This document shows, one piece after another, positions 1 to 9,000 of a DNA stretch of 12,840 nt (position 1 is its first letter; the number at the start of each line of letters is the position of its first letter). The DNA is from Oscillospiraceae bacterium (lineage in GTDB: Bacteria > Bacillota > Clostridia > UBA1381). Location of the stretch: assembly GCA_020860985.1 (NCBI GenBank), contig JAJBTG010000145.1, positions 1 to 12,840 of the forward strand, given 5' to 3'. Position numbers and translations under genes: made by a program. The notes beneath the pieces were generated by a model. It was not told where the DNA came from, searched no databases, and saw nothing but the letters and a program-made list of their open reading frames with translations.

Positions 1-2
1 AT

Positions 3-3000
3 TATCAGGAGAAAAATTATATATCGACGGATTCGACCCATGCAATCATTATTCCCGATGGGAATGAGCTGCATGACAACTATGACGGGGAAGGTGAAAT
101 CGGTGATGTAATTCCCGATTGGAGCAATGATCCCTACAGAATAATCGGATATACCTTTGAAGGCTGGAATACTGAGTCGGATGGTACCGGAACAACAATT
201 GATGAAACCACCACTATTACGGACGATATGTTGTATTATGGTACGTTGTGCTTGTACGCAAAGTGGTCGGAGTACGCTTCGCCCGATATTACCACGGGCA
301 GTCTTACTATTTCGGCAAAAAACGCCGCCTATGAACAGCTCTCCGATGTAACTATAGACGATGGGCAAGGCAACACCGGTATTCAGAGTGATGTTACCGA
401 GTATTATGCCGAGGTTTATTCAGACACGCAGTATTTGACGCTCGAATTTGAACAGTATGAACCGGCGGCGGTAACGTCGGTTACGTTTAATGATGAGGTA
501 ATCTCAACCTCAACCGAAACAATTACCGGTACGGGTTATGTATATAATTCCGTGGATCCGGTTCTTGAAGAGACAACGGTGGAAACCGGAGTAAAGTACA
601 CCACGGAAGAGAACGCAATCTCGCTTAATATTACGTCCGATGATCAGGTGTATAATGTTATAGAAATAACAGTTACGCTCCCCGCCGGGGACGATCCGGT
701 TTCGACAAAGACCTACACGATAAATATAAAGCGCCTCGGTACGCAGCTTTCGCCGAATTACGGCAACACTCCCTACGGCAGAATTATGAAAGACAGCATG
801 ATTACCGATGCTAAAAAGGAGGAATACAAGCAAAGCTTCGATGATAATTATACCATTACATATTCAAGCGGCTATTATTCCCCTGACGCATGGAACCCTT
901 ACGGCGATGACGGCGTTGAGGTTGTAAAGGGCAGCACATTATCGGGGTATCAATATATAAATTATGATAAGGACGATACCGCTATAGTCGTTTATTCCGG
1001 CGACAACTTTACTGACCCGGGCGTAACTCTGTATTCCGCGGACGGCACGACAGCGAATCTTGACGCAAGCGATGTCACCCGCACGGTTAAATATCAGACT
1101 GTAGATTCGCTAAAGTACAGCGATTGGGGCAGTGCGCAGGATGCGGAACAAGGTATCAGCGGAGATGATTGGACGGTTGATATATTAGAGGATAACTATG
1201 TAAAGCCGGGTGTGTATACAATTACATACAGCTACAACGCGGACGGCAAAACCGTAACGACTGACAGAAACATGATAGTCCTGCCGAAAGTCGGCGACCT
1301 GAATATGGATAATTATGTCAATGCTCTCGACACGCTTGTGTATGATTCGACGATTTCAACGAGCGACGTAACCGGAAGTCTTTATACCTACCGTGCGCTT
1401 GATGCAAATAATGACGGTACTCTTGATTCTGACGATAAAACTTATTTTAAAAGCAGCCGTTCCGAAATGGAGGAGTTTTACCCCTCATATTCGATTGCGT
1501 TGGATGCGGTATCATCAGAATATGAGGTTCCGGAAGAAGCGAATGGCGATATGGCACAGCTGTATATGGAGTACCTCGGCACGGGCGATTCACCGTCGAG
1601 CGAGGGGCAGACTCAGGAAAACGAGCTTAACGAGTCGGATGTTTTTTGGGTGGGTTACCACCTTGATAATGTAGAAAAGCTTGGCCTGTCAGGCGTAAAG
1701 GCGCTTACCCTTACCGTTGACTATGACGCGAGATATATAGCTCCGAACGCGGATTCGCTCGATGCTTTGATTACAACGCTTAAAGAGCAAAATTCCGTAA
1801 TAACAAGCGTCAGCATCGAGGGAGAATCCGCAATAGCGGGAACGTATGCCAGCGACGCGTCCGACGCGGCGGTTACATGGAATGGGAGCGCGAGCGTTAA
1901 AATGCTGAAAATAGAGATGTACGCGGATAGCCTTAATCTTACGGACGGCTATTTGTTTAAGATTCCGTTTGTTGTAAATGTTGTGCCCCCGTCCGACGAC
2001 AGATTGGTTATAACAACTCAACTCGGCGCAAACACGCTTAATATATCCGACGGAACCACGGGATATATGTGGGACACAAGCGACAGCCTTAACACGGTAA
2101 CATCGAATCTTATGTCGAGCCTACAGTATATGGGCGACTTTGTTCCGAAATTTGGTGCCGAAGCCGCGGCGACATTGTTGGGAACATATGCTTATGGTGC
2201 AGAAGTGACAATAACAAAGTCTGTGTTCAGTAGGGGTGATTTGGAGGGAGATTTGCCCGACGGATTGACATATACAAAGAATCTCAATCAGATAACCGGT
2301 AATCCGACTGAATTAGGTACGTTTGATTTTTATATCGGCGGTAATAAATATGAGATTATTGTTGAAAAGGCGGTTTTGACTGTAACAGCTGAAAATAAAA
2401 CAAAAACCTACGGTGATACAAATCCGACGCTCACCTATACCTATTCGGGTTTCGTATTCGATGAAGATGAAAGCGTGCTTACAACAAAGCCAACCGCATC
2501 CTGCGATGCGGGTACAAAAGCCGACTATCTGAGTGAAACACCGATTACTCTAAGCGGCGGCGAGGATGATAATTACAGCTTTGAATACGAGAGCGGTACA
2601 TTAACGGTTGATACTCAAAAGAGTATAGATATAACCGCGATTTCCAATATTCCCGCCTGCACAGCACAGGAGGCGGCTAATAATAGTTTCCCATACACTA
2701 TTTTGGCAACCGCCGAGGCTTCGTATTTTACCGCGACAGGCATACTCGAAGATGATGATATAAAGATTTCCTATGATGTTACATACGCGGATAACACCGA
2801 GGGAAACCAAACCGTCAGCATTTCAAATTGTGAGATCGTTTCGGATTACGGAGCAGGAAACAATTATACTATAGGCAGTTGTATCGATAGCTCTAACGAT
2901 GGTGTTGTCGAGGAGAGATCCATTACATCGCTTATTCTCAACACCGATAATCTTGATCTTCAATATACCTACGGAGAAACGCTTGACCTAAGCGGCGGAA

Positions 3001-6000
3001 AGATTACCGTAATATATAACAGCGACACATCCGAAACTATATCATTCGATGATGCTGATTCATACGGAATTGCAATCATATATGAATCAACCGAAAGAAC
3101 AGCGGCGACGGGCGATAAGATAACGGTTAAGGACCACAACGGCTCCGGATTAAAGGTTTACTGTCCCGACGATGATACTGTACGTTCGCGAACCACAGGC
3201 AAATTGGAAATAACCAAAAAGGATTTGCACCTTACAGCCGATGATAAAACCAAAACCTATGGTGAGGAAAATCCGACGCTTACATATTCCTTTGATAGCG
3301 ATGACTTTGTATATGATGAAACAAGCTTAAGTCAAAGCTTTACATCGGGATATACCGCCCCCGATATATCCTGCGCCGCGGAAGCGGGTACCGATGTCGG
3401 CGAGGTTGATATTGTGCTTACGGGCGGCAGCAGCGATAACTACAATATCGTATGCACGAACGGAACCCTTACGATAAATAAGCGTTCACTTAAAATAACT
3501 GCAATTACGTCCGGCGTTCCCGCGCTCTATTCATACCATTACACGGGAGAACCGGCTCCGTATAATGTCGCGGCGTCGGCATATGCGGGAAATTTGACGG
3601 ATGATAACACCGTTTCCATGACGGTTGAGAATTTGTACGGTAATGATCCCGTGAAAGTCAACTATAATGCGCAGTACGCGAACAGCCATGCGACTTCAAG
3701 CGTCAGCGTAACAGTCGCGGACGCAGCAATGGATGATGATTACGGTAAGAGCTATAATTATACGGTTGACGCGGATAGCGTAACTACCGCTGCGGGCGGC
3801 GTTGTATACGCGAGGAATATATCCTCAATAGAAATTGTGGAACAGCCGACGCTTGAATATACATACGGTACACCGCTTGACTTGGACACCGGTGATATTA
3901 AGGTAACATATGACAGCGGCGAGGTATATGACTTGACAGTTCAGCAAATACTGGACAGCTACAGTGACATTACCGTAACATACGACGGAACCGTAGAGGT
4001 TCCGCAGGACGAAACCCATCTTACAGTTGCGGACAGCGGAAAGAAAATAAAATTTGTGTCCATACCGACCTACGGTGATGCGGTAAGCGCTGTCACCGAT
4101 GAAATAACGGTTAATCCGCACGCGCTCCATGTTGAGGTAAATGACATATATACGATTTACGGAAATACAATTCCCGATTATACCTATACGGCGAGTGATT
4201 TCCAATATGACGAAACTAAAGATACCGCGTCAGGCTTTGCAGCCCCGACTATAACCTGTAAGGAGGACGACGGCGAAACGGAGGTAAATCAAAAAACACC
4301 GGCGGGCGTGTACACGATGCGCATAAGCGGCGGCAGTGCCGATAACTATTCGTTTGTTTATACAAACGGAAATCTTACAATTCGTCAGCGTCCGATTATT
4401 GTAACGGAAATAAATAACATCCCCTCACTTTCGGCGCAGGCGGCATATGAGGGTGAGCTTACAATACCCCAGACGGTGACAGCCAAGAGTGATTCGGAGG
4501 ACCTTGTATTTTCAAGCGCGCCGTTGTGGAATGACGAGATTCGTCTGACCTATGATGTTGTTTACCCGGATTCTTCGACTGTCGGTGAAACCGAAGTAAG
4601 CATTGCCAATGCCGCGCTTGACAGAACCTACGGCGATGCGCGCAACTATTATCTGCAAAAAATAGCATCTCCCCAAACGGGCGAGGTAATCGCGGCGGTT
4701 ATAACGAAAATAGAAATAACCTCTGACCCTACAAAAACCGACGGCGAGGCTACGGTGTATCAATACGGCGATACGCTTGATTTAAGCGGCGGTTTTAGGA
4801 TAACCTTTGACAGCGGCAGAGTGGACGAGGATGTCACCTTTGACGAGCTTAAAGCCTACGGAATTACCGCGAAATATACGGACACGGATGATGAAGTTAA
4901 AAATAATATATTCTTAACTCTTGCATATGACGGAAAATCAATTACGCTCAGTCCGCCTGAAGATTCAACAGCGGAATCCGTTACTACGGCAGGACTTTCC
5001 GTAAGCAAGCGTGAGATGCACGTTATCGTAAACGATTCGACCTCCGTATACGGTGAAACCCCCGAATATTCGCTCGGCTATACAGAGGATGATTTGGCGC
5101 CGGGCGAGGTTCTTACCACTGCGTTCGGCGAATTTACCGCGCCGACGCTGTCATGTACGATTGACGGCAATCCTGCGGATGGTACGGTTGATGCCGGAAC
5201 GTATACGAATACAATTACGGCATCGGGCGGCGAAAGCGATAATTATGAGTTTGTGTGCGACGACAAGGGAACGCTTACGATAGAAAAGCGTCCGCTCACA
5301 ATTAGAAAAATCGCAGATTCCAATGTACCGATTTTGACTGCAGAGGAGGCATATAAACATAATTATACACTTCCAATCGAGCTTTACGGAACCGCCGATA
5401 ATGACAGCATAACGCTTGAAAATCTTGTAAACAGTGACAGTATAGAAATCACATACACGGCAGTATACCAAAGCCTTGAGCAATCCGACAACGAAACGGT
5501 TGAAATAAAGGACGCTGCATTCGCGGAGGACTGCGAAAACAAAGATAATTACTACATAGCGTCAGCGCCCTCAACCGCGACGGGTTCAATACAGACGCTG
5601 CTTATGACTTCGATAACCGTAAATTCCGACCCGACTAAGATGGAATATACCTACGGCGAGTGGTTCACGCTCGCGGGAGGCAGCGTCGATATCGGATATA
5701 ACAGCGGATATGTCGAGGAGGGAGTTACCTTTGATAAGCTCGCGGACTTCGGCATAGATATAACCTTTGTAAAAGACGGCACGAGCGGGGAGGAAGTAAT
5801 CGGCGAGGTAAAACCGAACGAGCTTTTGACGGTGCCGATTCATAACGGCGCGAAAATAAAGCTCACCCCGTCCGACGGCACGCTTGTATCGGATGATATA
5901 GAACCGGCATATTACGGTGCACTTACGGTTAAAAATCACAGCATGAGGGTTATAGCGGATGACGCTTCCGTAACCTACGGCGACGGCGCGCCCGTATACG

Positions 6001-9000
6001 CATGGCATTATAACAGCAGCGACCTTGTAAACGGCGACAGCTTAACAAGCACCCGCTTTATCGACGGTCTTATCGACAGCACAACCGTAACGTGTGTTGA
6101 CGCGGATGGGAACGCAATATCCCAAACCACTTCTGCGGGTGAATATGACATAGTTCCTACAGTGGGCAGCTGCGCGAATTATGAATTTGTCGCTGTGAAC
6201 GGCACGCTCACTATTAATAAAAAGGGAATTGAAATTAGCGCAATCAACTCGGATGTTGTTCCGCAGCTGACCTCCGAGATTATATACGCTAACGGCAGAA
6301 AAACACCCATCAATATAACAGGTGCAGCGGAATACACGACCGTTAAACAGGATATGACCGTCACCGGTATTATCAATAATGACGAGATAGGCATAACCTT
6401 TGACGCGGTATATAACAGTATCACTTCCGCTGAAACGGTGGATGTCGGAATAGAAAATGTCGCGTTTGACGGAAGTCACGCTAAAAACAGCAACTATGAA
6501 ATAACGAGCTATCCCTTATCCGCGTCCGGCGGTATAATCGCCGAGGAGCAGATTACAAGCGTTACGATTACAAAGGACCCGACCTTAAGAGATGATAACA
6601 ATCTGCCCATACAGTACACCTACGGCGACAATCTTAATCTTGACCGAGGAGCTATAACGGTAGAGTACGACAACGGTAAGGTTTTGAGCGGAGTAAAATT
6701 CAGCGAGATTGAAACCGAAACCGACGGAAAAATAGAGCTTGTTTATGACGACGGCAACGACACTCCCGCATCGGATAATGAGGTGCTTTACGCATCGTAT
6801 CATGACGGAAAGGCTATAAAGCTCAAGGTAACAAGTGAGGCTGATGTTGTGGAACCGTCAACCGAAAAGCTGACGGTCAATAAGGCTGAAATCACCGTTA
6901 CCGCGGAAAATCTGGAAAGGTATTACGGAGATAAAAATCCAACCTTGGAATTTGAATACAGCGGCTTTGTAAACGGTGATAACGAAACCTCCGACGGCTT
7001 TACTCTGGAGCTTGAAAAGCCGGTAATATCGTGTGCGGCGGTGGCTAAATCGCCGGTTGGCGAATACGATATAACGCTTACGGGAGGAAGCTCCGCAAAC
7101 TACAGCTTTAAGCTTGTTCCCGCGGTTCTCACCGTCAATAAGCGGCCGCTCGATATTATGGCGATAACCGGCGGAGTACCCGCGCTGACGGCTAAAATCA
7201 TGTACGAGGAGCCGCAGCTCATCCATAGATTGGACGGAGTAGCGATAAACACGGCGGGACAGATGAGCCTGAATAATCTTTCGGCGGGCGATACCGTAAA
7301 AATTACATATACCGCTATGTACACAAGCACAACATCGGCGGAAAACGTGACCGTAAATATTTCAAATATTGCTCTTGACGAAAGCTACGGCGAAAGCGGA
7401 AATTACGAGCTTGTCAATGTGCCGTCAACGGCGTATTGCGGAAATATCTATGAAAAGCAGATTTCAATGGTTGAAATAACAAGTCAGCCAAAGCTTGAAT
7501 ACACCTACGGCGAGTTGTTGGATTTATCGGAGGACGGCGTAAGGATAACCTATAACAGCGGCGAGGTATTCTCGAACGTCGCTTACAGCGACCTCGCAAG
7601 CTACGGAGTGGATCTTGTCTGCACCGACGCAAACGGCACAACCTTGTCCGCGTCGGACGTGAACAAGCTCACGGTGGACGATTACACGGGAGCATATCTG
7701 ACGCTGATACCGCAAACCACGCTTTCCAATATTTCGTCCCCTTCGACAAAGACGATTACGGTAAATAAAAAAGCAATCGATATAAACATTTCCGATGTTT
7801 CCTCCGTATACGGCGAGGATCCGACCGCGCAGTTTGAATTTGAATATGACGCGGAGGATTTTGTGTACGGTGAAACGGAATCGTCGGCGGAGTTTACCGA
7901 CAGCCTTACGGAGCCGGAATTTGTATGTATAGAAAAGGACGGAACGACCGCGGTTAATTCATATACCAACGTCGGAACCTACACAATAAGTATGAAAAAC
8001 GCGTCGAGCGCCAATTACAGCTTTGTATATCATAACGCGTCGTTGGTTATATCGAAGCGTCCGCTTAAGATTGTAAATATAACCGACGGTATACCGGCGC
8101 TTACATCCGATATAATATATGAAACCGACGGAACGGTATACAAGATTGATGCGGAGGCGGTGAACAGTCAGCTGGAGCTTGAAAATCTCGTAAATAACGA
8201 CAGCGTAAAAATAAAATACCGAGCTGTATACAGAAGTGAAACGCCCACATCCTCATGCAATGTTGAGGTGGAATATTTGTCAATGGACGATGATTACGGA
8301 AAGAGCGGTAATTACGAAATCGACGCTGTAAACAGCGCGGCATCCGTTGGGGGAGGCACCGTTTACGACAGAGAAATAACGTCGGTGGAGATACTCGAAC
8401 AGCCGAAGCTTGAATATGTCTACGGTGAAACGCTCGATTTGAGCGGCGGCTTGATAAGAGTTACCTATGACAGCGGATATACCGAGGAAACTGCATTTGA
8501 CAGCGTAACAAGCCGCGTATCGCTAACGTATACCGGAACAAACGACAGCGCGTCCGACGGGGATGTATTAAATGTTCCGTATCATGACGGAAAAACAATA
8601 ACGCTGACCGCGTCAAGCACACATTCGGTTGAAACTGCGGTAACGCAGGCTATAAGCGTCGACAAGCTTATGCTTGAGTACGGAGATGTTACGGCAAATC
8701 CGATTGTGTATGACGGCGTTACAACCGAAACGGACGGTGTTATAACATTTACCAACGTGCAAAACGGCGATATAACAGACGTTTCGGCGGTATTTAAATT
8801 TGACGATGCCCTCGCCGGTGAGGACAAAATCGTGTATATAACCGATATAACCTTGAACGGCAATTCCGCTCTTAATTATGAGCTTCCGACAACTCAGCTT
8901 ACAGCGTCCGGAACAATAGAAAAGGCTGTGTTTACGCCGTCAATCAGCGAGGAGAATATAGAAATTTCTTCGGATACCAACACGCTTACAATAACAGCCG

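Noticed and set aside
157..351. A 64-codon + strand frame overlapping the InlB-type repeat
   Set aside because: It lies out of frame inside the coding sequence of the B-repeat, and its translation is Arg/Pro/Leu-rich with no recognisable feature.
510..8863. Many antisense open frames of 60-145 codons across the giant gene
   Set aside because: They mirror the biased codon use of the + strand gene. They have no convincing ribosome binding sites, their translations lack recognisable domains, and they overlap a frame with clear domain content throughout.
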